A stretch of DNA of 64,000 bases from Haloechinothrix_A salitolerans. GTDB taxonomy: Bacteria > Actinomycetota > Actinomycetes > Mycobacteriales > Pseudonocardiaceae. Below the pieces are notes generated by a model. The model was not told the DNA's origin. It saw only the letters and a list, made by a program, of their open reading frames with translations, and did not search any database. The stretch lies in assembly GCF_039544105.1 (NCBI RefSeq), contig NZ_BAABLA010000021.1. One strand, written 5' to 3'. Position 1 is the first letter of the stretch, and each line of letters begins with the position of its first letter. The position numbers were made by a program, and so were the translations under genes. This document shows positions 8,230-16,632 of the stretch, piece after piece.

Positions 8230-9018
8230 TCAGATAAGTTTCTGGCCGACCAGGTACTCGGCGATCTTCACGCCGCCGTCGCCGTCGTCCTCGACCTTCT
8301 CGCCAGCCGTGCGCGGCGGCTTCGGCGCGGCCTCAGTGACCTTGGACCACGCGTTGTCGAGGCCGACCTCGCTCGCGTCGAGGCCAAGGTCGGCCACGGT
8401 GAGCGTCTCGACCGGCTTCTTCTTGGCCGCCATGATGCCCTTGAAGGACGGGTAGCGCGGCTCGTTGATCTTCTCGGTGACCGACACGACGGCGGGCAGG
8501 TTCGCCTCGAGGTGGGTGATGCCCTCGTCCGCGGTCTCCCGGTCCACCTTGATCGAGGTGCCCTCGACGGTCAGGTGGTGCGCGTAGGTGAGCTGCGGCA
8601 TGCCGAGCAGCTCCGCGAGCAGCGCCGGCACGGCGCCCGCGCCACCGTCGGACGACTCGTTACCGGCGATGACCAGGTCCACACCCTCGACCCGGCCGAT
8701 GGCCGCGGCGATGACCTTGGCGGTTGCGAGGATGTCGGAGCCATGCAGCGACTCGTCGGACACGTGAATGGCCTTGTCCGCGCCCATCGACAGCGCCTTG
8801 CGGATGGCGTCGGTGGCACGGTCGGGGCCGACGCAGAGGACGGTGACCTCGCCCTCGCCTGCCTCCTTGATCTTCAGCGCCTCTTCGACGGCGCGCTCGT
8901 TGATCTCGTCGAGCACCGCGTCGGCGGACTCGCGATCAAGAGTGTGGTCTCCCTCGGTGAGCTTGCGCTCCGAGTAGGTGTCAGGCACCTGCTTGACCAG
9001 GACAACGATGTTGGTCAT
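8230..9018 (-). CDS. etfB: Electron transfer flavoprotein, beta subunit
   Basis: 262 residues from the ATG at 9018, preceded by GAAGAGGACCC. An ORF extending to 9114 only adds non-conserved sequence. MTNIVVLVKQVPDT is the typical EtfB start. Other family marks are the NERAVEEALKIKE, VLCVGPDRATDAIRKALSMGAD and VDLVIAGNESSDGGAGAVPALLAELL segments, the last being the AMP-binding/ETF signature. It pairs with EtfA. Electrons are probably passed to the EtfD-like membrane protein encoded at 10142-12421. Counterpart of Rv3029c (FixA). Confidence 0.95.
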   Translation of the reverse strand: MTNIVVLVKQVPDTYSERKLTEGDHTLDRESADAVLDEINERAVEEALKIKEAGEGEVTVLCVGPDRATDAIRKALSMGADKAIHVSDESLHGSDILATAKVIAAAIGRVEGVDLVIAGNESSDGGAGAVPALLAELLGMPQLTYAHHLTVEGTSIKVDRETADEGITHLEANLPAVVSVTEKINEPRYPSFKGIMAAKKKPVETLTVADLGLDASEVGLDNAWSKVTEAAPKPPRTAGEKVEDDGDGGVKIAEYLVGQKLI

Positions 9019-9397
9019 GGGTCCTCTTCGACCTCCGTATCTCTGCCTCACTCCGGCGTTGCCGGTCGCGCGGCGCTGGTGCTCGTCTCTGCGCGGCGTC
9101 ACGCACTCGCGCACTCAACGTAAGCGCACGTCGGTGAATCCGCTCTCCGGACGCATCGGGCGACGTCCGGCCGTTGGTCTTACTGACCGGTAGATTAGGC
9201 GTCTTTCGCGCGCCGGCAACGCCGGGGTGACAGCTTTCACCTGGATGCGCGTTTTTCCTGGACCATCGTCCAAATAGTTATTAGCACTTTCGTGCAGGTT
9301 CTTTACGCCTCTCATCGGCGCACGTCAATCGGTTCTCGTTGACAACCTCACGTGGCGCTCGTCACACTGATCACGCCGCCGAACGAGAGGACCGTCC
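9019..9397. other. Divergent intergenic region between etfB and the unknown gene
   Basis: 379 bases without a supported gene. Besides the palindrome at 9181-9192 it holds a TTGACA (9339-9344) with a weak -10-like TCACAC at 9362-9367, which could drive the rightward gene at 9398. The etfB promoter itself is not obvious. A locally A/T-rich stretch (about 9255-9300) may be part of it. Confidence 0.4.
9181..9192. promoter_or_regulatory. TetR-type palindrome upstream of etfB
   Basis: TACTGACCGGTA fits the degenerate palindrome TAC-Y-G-R-Y-C-R-GTA and lies 163 bases upstream of the etfB start. Lipid-metabolism TetR regulators of actinobacteria use sites of this general form, which would suit a beta-oxidation electron carrier. 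Assignment is by pattern only. Confidence 0.35.
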
Positions 9398-9982
9398 ATG
9401 GGGTTGGAGACCGCGCACCCATCAGCCCAGTCAGGTTCGACCGCACTCGCCGATCACGCGCTCTCCGCCCAGTTACTCGCCGCACACCGCGACGACACCG
9501 CATGGCTGGCCGAACACGTCGACGGCTGCGTGCACCCTTGGCTGGACGGCTACACCTGCGCGTACTGCGAGCTACCGGTGCGCACCGACGGCGACCATCG
9601 CCACCCCGGCTACGGCATCGTCGAGCACACCGACGGCCCCGAGGCGGCCCGCGATCCCGACGCCCCACTACGAGTGCTGCACCGGTTCTGCAGCCGCATG
9701 CGCAAGTGCCACGCGGCACCGGGTGACTCCCACGCTGACGACGTCGAGCACTACGGCATCGCGCTGCGCCGCGCGTGGCTCGGCTGGGCCACCGACCAGT
9801 TCCTGGGCGGCGTCAAGGAGCGGCGCTTCGGCGCGAAGCACTACGAACGCCTCGGCCTGCATCCGGACAAGCTGCGCAATCCCGCGCTGTTCCGGAAGTA
9901 CTGGCTCGTGCGCAAGATGCGCTGTGCGGCACACGCGATTCATTACTACACCGGCTTACCGCGCAATCCGGATCGCGGCTAG
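9398..9982 (+). CDS. Unknown Cys/His-rich protein
   Basis: 194 residues; I do not recognise the family. There is no signal peptide or membrane segment. The middle has a possible metal site: CVHPWLDGYTCAYCELPV (a C-x2-C inside), DGDHRHPGYGIVEH and LHRFCSRMRKCHA. The C-terminal half is basic and aromatic (KERRFGAKHYERLGLHPDKL, FRKYWLVRKMRCAAHAIHYYTG). It sits between the ETF genes and etfD and is codirectional with etfD, but 159 bases apart. Zn binding or an HNH-like fold is possible but not shown. The start ATG follows GAGAGGACCGTCC. Confidence 0.65.
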   Translation: MGLETAHPSAQSGSTALADHALSAQLLAAHRDDTAWLAEHVDGCVHPWLDGYTCAYCELPVRTDGDHRHPGYGIVEHTDGPEAARDPDAPLRVLHRFCSRMRKCHAAPGDSHADDVEHYGIALRRAWLGWATDQFLGGVKERRFGAKHYERLGLHPDKLRNPALFRKYWLVRKMRCAAHAIHYYTGLPRNPDRG

Positions 9983-10141
9983 ACACCCTGGTAGCGACGG
10001 GTGACGAATTCTGGCCGCGAATGTCACCACTGGCGGTGAGAACCCCCGCCACGGCAACGACACTGCCCGTGTCTCACTTCACACGAGCGCCGACGGCGCG
10101 CTACGTTGGCGCAATTACAGATCGTGTGATGCGGAGGCGCT

Positions 10142-12421
10142 GTGCTCATAACGCTGATCCTTGGCCTGCTCATGACCGTGGTTGGTCTGGGCTTCGCGGC
10201 CAAGCGCGTGCTGTGGCTGAAGAACCTGATCATGTCCGGCCAGCCGGCCCCTGGCAGGACCGACGGCGCTGGTGAGCGCGTCAAAGCGCACCTGCTGGAA
10301 GTGTTCGGGCAGCGCAAGCTACTGAAATGGTCGATCCCCGGACTGGCACACTTCTTCACCTTCTGGGGCTTCGTCATCCTCGCCACGGTCTACCTTGAGG
10401 CCTACGGCGCGCTGTTCGACAAGGGCTTCGCGATTCCGTTCATCGGCGACTGGGCGGTACTCGGCTTCCTCCAGGACTTCATCGCGGTCGCGGTGTTCAT
10501 CTCGCTCGTCGTGTTCACCGTGATCCGGCTGCGCCAGGCGCCGGAACGCAAACAGCGCGCGTCTCGGTTCTACGGCTCGCACCTCGGTGGCGCATGGATC
10601 ACGCTCTTCATGATCTTCAACGTCATCTGGACGATGTTCCTGTTCCGGGGCGCGGCGTCGGCGGCTGGCCACTTTCCGTACGACAGCGGCGCGTTCGTAT
10701 CGCTGGGCGTCGGCAACCTACTCGAGCCGCTGGGCGAGGACGTCAACTTCGTGCTGGACCGAGTCGGCTTGCTCGCCCACATCGGCGTGATGCTGGCGTT
10801 CCTGATCTTCGTGCTCCACTCCAAGCACCTGCACATCTTCCTCGCGCCGATCAACGTCACGGTCAAGCGCATGCCGGACGGCCTCGGCCCGCTGCTGCCC
10901 ATGGAGTCCGACGGCAAGCCCATCGACTTCGAGGACCCCGACGAGGACGCCATCTTCGGTCGCGGCAAGGTCGAGGATTTCACCTGGAAGGGCCTGCTCG
11001 ACTTCGAAACCTGTACCGAGTGCGGCCGGTGTCAGAGCCAGTGCCCAGCGTGGAACACCGGCAAGCCCCTCTCGCCAAAGCTCGTGATCATGGACCTGCG
11101 GGATCACCTCAACGCCAAGGCGCCGTACCTGATCGAGGGCAAGGAAATGCCCGAGGAAGGCTCGGTCACCATCGAGCCGAACGGACATGACGGCCATGGC
11201 GTGCCAGAGTCCGGCTTCGAGCGGGTTATGGGTTCCGGCCCGGATCAGGCGGTGCGCCCGCTGGTGGGCACCGCGGAGCAGGGTGGCGTGATCGACCCCG
11301 ATGTGCTGTGGGCCTGCACATCGTGCGGCGCGTGTGTCGAGCAGTGCCCGGTCGACATCGAGCACGTCGACCACATCATCGACATGCGCCGTTACCAGGT
11401 CATGATCGAGTCGGAGTTCCCCAGCGAGCTGGGCACCCTGTTCCGCAACATGGAGAACAAGGGCAACCCATGGGGCCAGAACAACTCCGAACGGATGGAC
11501 TGGGCCAAGGAGCTGGACTTCGAGGTCCCGGTGTATGACGGCGAACTGTCCGACGATACCGAGTACCTGTTCTGGATCGGCTGTGCTGGCGCATTCGACG
11601 ACAACGCGAAGAAGACAGTGCAGGCCACGGCGGAGCTGCTGCACCTGGCGGGCGTGAAGTATGTGACGCTCGGCAAAGAGGAGACCTGCACGGGCGACTC
11701 CGCGCGCCGCGCCGGCAACGAGTTCCTGTTCCAGATGATGGCGCAGCAGACCGTCGAGATGCTGAACAGCGTGTTCGAAGACCGCGAACCGGTGCAGCGC
11801 AAGATCGTCACCACCTGCCCGCACTGCCTCAATACGCTCGGCAGGGAGTACCCGCAGTTGGAGGGCCACTACGAGGTCGTCCACCACACGCAGCTGCTGA
11901 ACAAGCTGGTGCGCGACGGCAAGCTCACCCCGGTCAAGCCGCCAGCAGACGGCGGCGGGCCGTCGGTGACGTACCACGACCCGTGCTACCTCGGCAGGCA
12001 CAACAAGGTCTACTCCCCGCCGCGTGACCTGATCGAGGCGACTGGCATGAAACACGCCGAGATGCCCCGGCACGCCGACCGCTCGCTGTGCTGTGGCGCG
12101 GGTGGTGCGCGGATGTGGATGGAAGAGCACATCGGCAAGCGGATCAACCTGGAGCGCGTTGACGAGGCGATCGACACGCTGGGCGCACAGGGCGATGCCA
12201 CTGGCACGGTCGCGACCGGCTGCCCGTTCTGCAAGGTGATGGTCTCCGACGGGCTCACACAGCGGTCCAGCGAGAACGTCGGCAGCAACGTCGGCGTGAA
12301 GGACGTTTCCCAGCTGCTGCTGGAGTCGGTCAAGCGCGGCGACGGCAAGGCGTCGGCTGCGACGACGGCGTCCGCCGAGGCAACGTCGTCAACGTCGTCA
12401 ACGTCGGACAGCGACGGCTGA
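10142..12421 (+). CDS. etfD: EtfD: membrane iron-sulfur ETF dehydrogenase
   Basis: 759 residues from a GTG with GGAGG at 10133-10137. Four to five N-terminal membrane helices (residues 1-230) form a heme b/NarI-like domain. Two 4Fe-4S motifs follow (CTECGRCQSQCP and CTSCGACVEQCP), then two CCG heterodisulfide-reductase domains (CPHCLNTLGREYP ... CCGAGGARMW, and TGCPFC near the end). The same architecture is that of M. tuberculosis Rv0338c (EtfD), which re-oxidises EtfBA and passes electrons from fatty-acid oxidation to menaquinone. In M. tuberculosis etfD is far from etfBA; here they lie about 1.1 kb apart. The C-terminal Ser/Thr/Ala tail is low complexity. Confidence 0.85.
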   Translation: MLITLILGLLMTVVGLGFAAKRVLWLKNLIMSGQPAPGRTDGAGERVKAHLLEVFGQRKLLKWSIPGLAHFFTFWGFVILATVYLEAYGALFDKGFAIPFIGDWAVLGFLQDFIAVAVFISLVVFTVIRLRQAPERKQRASRFYGSHLGGAWITLFMIFNVIWTMFLFRGAASAAGHFPYDSGAFVSLGVGNLLEPLGEDVNFVLDRVGLLAHIGVMLAFLIFVLHSKHLHIFLAPINVTVKRMPDGLGPLLPMESDGKPIDFEDPDEDAIFGRGKVEDFTWKGLLDFETCTECGRCQSQCPAWNTGKPLSPKLVIMDLRDHLNAKAPYLIEGKEMPEEGSVTIEPNGHDGHGVPESGFERVMGSGPDQAVRPLVGTAEQGGVIDPDVLWACTSCGACVEQCPVDIEHVDHIIDMRRYQVMIESEFPSELGTLFRNMENKGNPWGQNNSERMDWAKELDFEVPVYDGELSDDTEYLFWIGCAGAFDDNAKKTVQATAELLHLAGVKYVTLGKEETCTGDSARRAGNEFLFQMMAQQTVEMLNSVFEDREPVQRKIVTTCPHCLNTLGREYPQLEGHYEVVHHTQLLNKLVRDGKLTPVKPPADGGGPSVTYHDPCYLGRHNKVYSPPRDLIEATGMKHAEMPRHADRSLCCGAGGARMWMEEHIGKRINLERVDEAIDTLGAQGDATGTVATGCPFCKVMVSDGLTQRSSENVGSNVGVKDVSQLLLESVKRGDGKASAATTASAEATSSTSSTSDSDG

Positions 12422-12446
12422 CGGCGACCGGCCAACCACCGAACGA

Positions 12447-12493
12447 CGCAAGCGCACTGGGCCCGGGAAGTTCTGGGCACCAGTGCGCTCGCG
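12447..12493. terminator. Terminator hairpin after etfD
   Basis: CGCAAGCGCACTGG-GCCC (12447-12464) pairs with GGGC-ACCAGTGCGCTCGCG (12475-12493), giving a stem of about 17 bp with small mismatches. It lies 26 bases after the etfD stop and just before the toxin-antitoxin promoter. Confidence 0.65.
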
Positions 12494-12502
12494 TTACGTG
12501 CA

Positions 12503-12530
12503 CAGATAATCAGAATCAGATAATCTGATT
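12503..12530 (+). promoter_or_regulatory. Operator/promoter of the vapBC-like operon
   Basis: A perfect 17-bp palindrome, AATCAGATAATCTGATT, spans 12514-12530 and ends two bases before the antitoxin ATG. CAGATAATC occurs twice as a direct repeat (12503-12511, 12517-12525). TAATCT (12521-12526) is a -10-like element 6 bases before the ATG, and no Shine-Dalgarno is present. The transcript is probably leaderless and the palindrome is the autorepression site for the antitoxin complex. The region is strongly A/T-rich against its surroundings. Confidence 0.65.
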
Positions 12531-12532
12531 AA

Positions 12533-12799
12533 ATGAAAGAGATGACCGCTGCCGAGGCGGCGCGCAACTTCTCGGCCGTGTTGAGCGCCGCGGAACACGG
12601 CGAGACGGTCCTAGTTACGCGCTCTGGCCGCAGAGCCGCGTTGATCACTCCTGCGCCGCGATCGAGCGGGCGTGCTCTGCGTGCCGTGTTCGAGGACTAC
12701 CGCACTCACCCAATCGTTGACGACGACTGGACGACCACCATCGACGAGGCACTCACTGCGGTACACCCCGATGAGGATGTCGATCCGTGGAGCGCCTAA
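12533..12799 (+). CDS. Phd/YefM-type antitoxin
   Basis: 88 residues. The N-terminus MTAAEAARNFSAVLSAAEHGETVLVTRSGRRAALI is the DNA-binding Phd/YefM fold (residues 1-45); the acidic C-terminus (DDDWTTTIDEALTAVHPDEDVD) is the disordered part expected to wrap the toxin. It overlaps the PIN-domain toxin gene by 13 bases. It should neutralise the toxin and repress the operon through the palindrome immediately upstream. Confidence 0.85.
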   Translation: MKEMTAAEAARNFSAVLSAAEHGETVLVTRSGRRAALITPAPRSSGRALRAVFEDYRTHPIVDDDWTTTIDEALTAVHPDEDVDPWSA

Positions 12800-13200
12800 T
12801 TCTGGATACCGGTGTCCTTGTCGAAGCGGCCCGAGGACGGTTGGCGCTGGACGAGATCTCCGACGAGAGCGATCCAGCCGTGCCCGCCATTGTCGTCACC
12901 GAATACCTCGTCGGAGTCCAGCTCGACAAGGACCCCGGTCGGTGCGCGGCGAAACGGGATTTCCTCACCAAGGTCTTGAACACGATTCCGGTTGAGGACT
13001 ACACCGTCGGCGTCGCGGAGTCGCACGCTGAGCTGATCGCGAACACCCGCGCCGGTGGGAAACCGCACGGTCCGCATGACTTGATCGTCGCGGCTACCGC
13101 CCACGCGACGGACCGGACGATTCTCACCACCGACGGCCGGGCGCGATTCGATGCGCTCCCCGGAGTAACCGCTCGCGTGGTGACATCCAGTCGATCTTGA
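12787..13200 (+). CDS. vapC: PIN-domain toxin (VapC family)
   Basis: 137 residues. The PIN acidic residues are visible: ILDTG near residue 7, VTEYLVG near residue 40 and HDLIVAATA near residue 98, followed by ILTTDGRARFDALPGV. VapC toxins are Mg-dependent RNases, often cutting tRNA or rRNA. Overlap with the antitoxin gene gives coupled translation. The pair stands alone between etfD and the MmpL gene, with its own operator and downstream hairpin, so it is a self-contained cassette. Confidence 0.85.
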   Translation: MERLILDTGVLVEAARGRLALDEISDESDPAVPAIVVTEYLVGVQLDKDPGRCAAKRDFLTKVLNTIPVEDYTVGVAESHAELIANTRAGGKPHGPHDLIVAATAHATDRTILTTDGRARFDALPGVTARVVTSSRS

Positions 13201-13240
13201 GCATTTCTGGTTGCCCGGACGACCACGGATGCTCAAGATC
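13193..13240. terminator. Inverted repeat overlapping the vapC stop
   Basis: GATCTTGAGCAT (13193-13204) and ATGCTCAAGATC (13229-13240) are perfect 12-bp complements with a 24-base loop. The left arm includes the vapC stop codon. Either the cassette terminator or the edge of the inserted cassette. Confidence 0.5.
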
Positions 13241-13303
13241 CACTCGCTCGGGACCAGGTCAGAGCCGGGTCAGATCACGCCCAGCGGCCAGCCCCGACGG
13301 CGC

Positions 13304-13338
13304 GTGGTCCGGCCTGCCCCGAACGCAGGCCGGACCAC
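13304..13338. terminator. Strong hairpin downstream of the MmpL gene
   Basis: GTGGTCCGGCCTGC (13304-13317) and GCAGGCCGGACCAC (13325-13338) form a perfect 14-bp stem with a 7-base loop. It lies between the ends of two convergent transcription units. Confidence 0.75.
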
Positions 13339-13372
13339 AGTGCGCCGGGCCGTCGCCCGACGCGAACAGGCG

Positions 13373-15676
13373 CTAACGCCCCGCGCCCACCAACTCACGT
13401 TCCTCGGACTCCGACGTCTGCCGCAGCTTCTCGCCCTCGATGTCGACGCTAGGCAGGATGCGGTCCAGCCATGCGGGGAGCCACCACGCCCACCGGCCGA
13501 GCAGCGTCAGCAGCGACGGGATGATCACCATCCGGACGATGAAGGCGTCGAAGAACACGCCGACGGCGAGCGCGAAACCCATCGACCGCGCCGCGATGTC
13601 GTCTTCGAGCATGAAGGCGCTGAACACCGAGATCATGATGATCGCGGCAGCGGTGACGACGCGGGCGCCATGGTGGTACCCGTGCATCATCGCGTCCCTC
13701 GGCGACCGGCCGTGTACGTACTCCTCACGCATCCTGGTCACCAGGAACACTTGGTAGTCCATCGCGAGACCGAACACGAGCCCGATCAGCATGATCGGCA
13801 GGAAGCTGACGATCGGGTGCGGGTCGCTGACCAGACCGAACGCGCCCTCCTGGAAGATCAGCACGGTCGCGCCGAACGTCGCGGCCATCGACAGCAGGAA
13901 GCCAAGGGCCCCGGTCAGCGGCACCAGGATCGAGCGGAACACCAGGATGAGCAGCAGGAACGCGGCACTGGCGACGATGACCATGTAAGGCACGATCGAA
14001 CCAAGCAGCTTGTCGTCGATGTCCGCGTAGATCGCGGTCGTGCCTGTGACGCCGTACGCCACGCCGTACTCCGCCGCGAGCCGTTCCTCTGCGTCGCGCG
14101 CCTCGGACACGAGATCCTTGGTGACCTGGTTGTTCGGCCCGTACAGCGGCACGGCCTGGAACATCGCGCCGTCGCCGTTCTCGCTCATGCGCGGGCCGAC
14201 GACGTAGTCCATGGCGTCATACGACTCCAGCTCACTGCGCAAGTCACCCAGCGCGCGCTCGCGCAGGCCCTCCGGAGTGTCGCTGAGATCAACGGCGACC
14301 ATCAGGACACCGTTGGACCCCTCGCCAAAGCCTTCGGTGCGCAGCTCGTACGCCTGCCGCACGGTGCTGTCCTCCGGCATGCTCTCGTCTCCTGGCAGGC
14401 CGAGGCTGAGGTTCAAAGCGGGAATGGCGAGCACACCGAGCACGATCACACCCGCGGTGAGCGTCAGGGCAGGTGCCTTGGCGATGAACCGGGCGAACCG
14501 CTGACCGTTGGTGACGTAGCTGTCGTCCTCCGGGTCGTGCTTCGCCACGAACGGGATCTTCGGCTTGAACAGGAACCGCCCGAGCGCCCCGAGCAGCGCG
14601 GGCATCAGCGTCAGCGCGACCAGTACGGCGAACGCCGCCGCGAGCGCCCCGCCGAGTCCCATGAACGTCAGGAATCCGATGCCGACGACACTGAGCCCGC
14701 ACAGCGCGATGATCACGGTCATGCCCGCGAAGACAACGGCGGTGCCCGCGGTGCCGACGGCACGACCAGCCGCTTCCTCCGGCGTCGGTGCGGAATGCAA
14801 CTCGTGTTTGAAGCGCGAGACGACAAACAACGCGTAGTCGATGGACAGCGCGATGCCGATCATGGACGCGAGGAACGTCGTGAAGCTGGGGATCTCGATC
14901 ACCGACGTCCCGATCATGATCACGGCGGTCGCGGCCCCGAGGCCGACGATCGCGGTGACGATCGGCACGAACGACGCGATGATCGCCCCGAACGCGATGA
15001 TCATGACGAGGAAGGCCACGCCCATGCCGATCAACTCAGCCGTGCCGCCCGGCGCTTCCTGCTCCATCGCGATGGATCCGCTGATCTCCACCTGGAGCCC
15101 AGCGTCGCGGGCGACGTCCGCGACGTCGTATGCCACGTCCCGGTCAGCCTGGGTGATGTCCTCCCACTTCTCGATGGTGAACGGGACGTCGAGCAGCGCC
15201 ACCGTGTCTGGTCGCTGGTCGGCGAGCACGTTCAGCGGCGCGCCGGAGCACCGCGCCGTGAACTCCTGTCCTCCGCGATCCGGTGTGAGACAGCCCATCT
15301 CGGCAGCGGCGTCGACCGGGTTGGCCAGCGGCGCGCTGTGATCAACGATGTCGAGGCCGTTCAGCTCGCGGATCAACGCGTCGATGGCCTGCTTGTTCTC
15401 CGGGTCGGTGAGCTGCTCCCCCTCCGGCGCGGCGATGACGTAGGTGCCTGTCACCGCATCGAACTCGAACTGGGCGGACATCCCGGGGAAGTGCTCGTCC
15501 ATGATCTCCGTGGCCCGCTCCGACGGCAGGTCCGGCATGGTGAAGTCGTCTTCCATCGGCTGAGAGACGACGCTGGCGAGCGCGCCGAGGCCGACGAGCA
15601 CGATGAGCCAGATCGGTAACACGACCCATTTGCGCCGGTAGGCCAGCTTGCCGAACCGGTACAGGTACACGGACAC
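13373..15676 (-). CDS. MmpL-family RND transporter
   Basis: 767 residues from a GTG after AAAAGGAG. It has the MMPL layout: one N-terminal helix (MSVYLYRFGKLAYRRKWVVLPIWLIVLVGLG), a periplasmic loop to about residue 200, five to six helices, an MMPL motif (ISIDYALF, in VALSIDYALFVVSRFKHEL) near residue 290, a second extracytoplasmic loop (about 420-540), then a second helix bundle with LAMDYQVFLVTRMREEY. These duplicated D-Y pairs are part of the proton-relay region of the family. MmpL proteins export lipids or small hydrophobic molecules. The substrate cannot be told from sequence, and no regulator or MmpS partner adjoins it. Confidence 0.85.
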   Translation of the reverse strand: MSVYLYRFGKLAYRRKWVVLPIWLIVLVGLGALASVVSQPMEDDFTMPDLPSERATEIMDEHFPGMSAQFEFDAVTGTYVIAAPEGEQLTDPENKQAIDALIRELNGLDIVDHSAPLANPVDAAAEMGCLTPDRGGQEFTARCSGAPLNVLADQRPDTVALLDVPFTIEKWEDITQADRDVAYDVADVARDAGLQVEISGSIAMEQEAPGGTAELIGMGVAFLVMIIAFGAIIASFVPIVTAIVGLGAATAVIMIGTSVIEIPSFTTFLASMIGIALSIDYALFVVSRFKHELHSAPTPEEAAGRAVGTAGTAVVFAGMTVIIALCGLSVVGIGFLTFMGLGGALAAAFAVLVALTLMPALLGALGRFLFKPKIPFVAKHDPEDDSYVTNGQRFARFIAKAPALTLTAGVIVLGVLAIPALNLSLGLPGDESMPEDSTVRQAYELRTEGFGEGSNGVLMVAVDLSDTPEGLRERALGDLRSELESYDAMDYVVGPRMSENGDGAMFQAVPLYGPNNQVTKDLVSEARDAEERLAAEYGVAYGVTGTTAIYADIDDKLLGSIVPYMVIVASAAFLLLILVFRSILVPLTGALGFLLSMAATFGATVLIFQEGAFGLVSDPHPIVSFLPIMLIGLVFGLAMDYQVFLVTRMREEYVHGRSPRDAMMHGYHHGARVVTAAAIIMISVFSAFMLEDDIAARSMGFALAVGVFFDAFIVRMVIIPSLLTLLGRWAWWLPAWLDRILPSVDIEGEKLRQTSESEERELVGAGR

Positions 15677-15983
15677 GGGAACTCCTTTTCACAGCCCTCG
15701 CACGGAAATAACCGGATAACGCGCTCATCCTGGCGAGGATGGGGTCACCCAGGCATCAGGGATGGCCCTGAGATTCACCCCAGGTGTAAATCGCTCCGGC
15801 GGCGCGAGCATAGGTGAAATTCCCTCACTTGCGCCGCCCGATACTGAGATGGAGCTGAGAGAACACGGCGTGATCTCCACCACCGGGGTGTCGGATCTGT
15901 ACTACTCACGCCGCACACCTGTTTCGCGACGGTTTCTCCCGGGTAAGCGGACATGACACCAACGACGAAAGGAGGGTTCTGGC
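15677..15983. other. Divergent intergenic region, MmpL gene / membrane protein gene
   Basis: 307 bases. The right end holds the stress-type promoter and a very strong ribosome-binding site (AAAGGAGG, about 15965-15972). The left half should contain the MmpL promoter, but no clear -35/-10 pair was found there. Confidence 0.4.
15921..15945 (+). promoter_or_regulatory. Stress-sigma-factor (SigB/SigF-type) promoter
   Basis: GTTT (15921-15924), a 16-base spacer, then GGGTA (15941-15945) exactly fits the GTTT-N15/16-GGGTA consensus of actinobacterial SigB/SigF-family sigma factors. The next start codon, at 15984, is 39 bases downstream. Confidence 0.7.
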
Positions 15984-16541
15984 ATGGCAGTGCGGCAGAG
16001 CTACTCCAGTCCAGTCCTGATCCGGTGGGGGCCGGTGATCGCCGGCACCATCCTCGGCTTCGCGCTGATGGTGTTGCTGTCGTCGTTCTGGGTCGCGCTC
16101 GGCGGAAACGTCAACGCGATCTCGTCGAACATTCACTGGTACAACTTCGCCTCGGCGGTCGTCGCCCTGTTCGTCGCCGGCCTGATAGCTGGTCTGTTGT
16201 CCGGCATCAAGAGCACAGGCCACGGCATCTTCCACGGGCTCACCGCATGGGGCCTGGTTCTCGCGGCGGCGACGCTGTTCCCGTTCCCTGCCGCGTTCGG
16301 GCTATTCAGCGTCTTCACCACGCCGCTTCCTGAGATCGGCACCGGTCCGGCATGGGCGTCCTTCTTCGCATTACTCATCGGACTGGTGGCCGCCGCGATC
16401 GGTGGTGCCATCGGTGGCGCCCTGACACGGACACCCGTGGCGGACGAGCAGGAGATACACCACACCCGGACCACGACCACGCCGGGAGCTGAGCACCAAA
16501 CACGAGAGTCGGTCTCGGCGGAAAGCGGCCGTACCGAGTAG
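15984..16541 (+). CDS. Four-helix membrane protein of unknown function, stress-promoter controlled
   Basis: 185 residues. Four membrane segments are visible: IRWGPVIAGTILGFALMVLL, the ASAVVALFVAGLIAGLL segment, GLVLAAATLFPFPAAFGLF, and FALLIGLVAAAIGGAIGGAL. The cytoplasmic tail (about 35 residues) is polar and Thr/Glu-rich. Small-residue-rich helices with GG and GxxxG repeats resemble the actinobacterial TIGR04086/YrzE-like membrane proteins seen in stress regulons. The function is unknown. It is a single-gene unit with a SigB-type promoter, strong AAAGGAGG and its own terminator. Confidence 0.7.
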   Translation: MAVRQSYSSPVLIRWGPVIAGTILGFALMVLLSSFWVALGGNVNAISSNIHWYNFASAVVALFVAGLIAGLLSGIKSTGHGIFHGLTAWGLVLAAATLFPFPAAFGLFSVFTTPLPEIGTGPAWASFFALLIGLVAAAIGGAIGGALTRTPVADEQEIHHTRTTTTPGAEHQTRESVSAESGRTE

Positions 16542-16549
16542 CGCAGCAC

Positions 16550-16586
16550 GGTGAAGCCGGTGCTGACGAGACAGACCGGCTTCACC
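16550..16586. terminator. Terminator after the membrane protein gene
   Basis: GGTGAAGCCGGT (16550-16561) and ACCGGCTTCACC (16575-16586) form a perfect 12-bp stem with a 13-base loop, starting 9 bases after the stop codon. Confidence 0.75.
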
Positions 16587-16632
16587 GGCGTCCCGCGTGA
16601 GGACGTCCTACTGGCAAGTTAACCTCGCCGGT

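Noticed and set aside
10718..12130. Long minus-strand frame across etfD
   Set aside because: Antisense to clear Fe-S motifs of etfD; composition is that of a shadow frame.
13211..15619. 802-codon open frame on the + strand
   Set aside because: It lies antisense to the MmpL gene and is Arg/His/Asp-rich, the usual shadow of a GC-rich membrane-protein gene.
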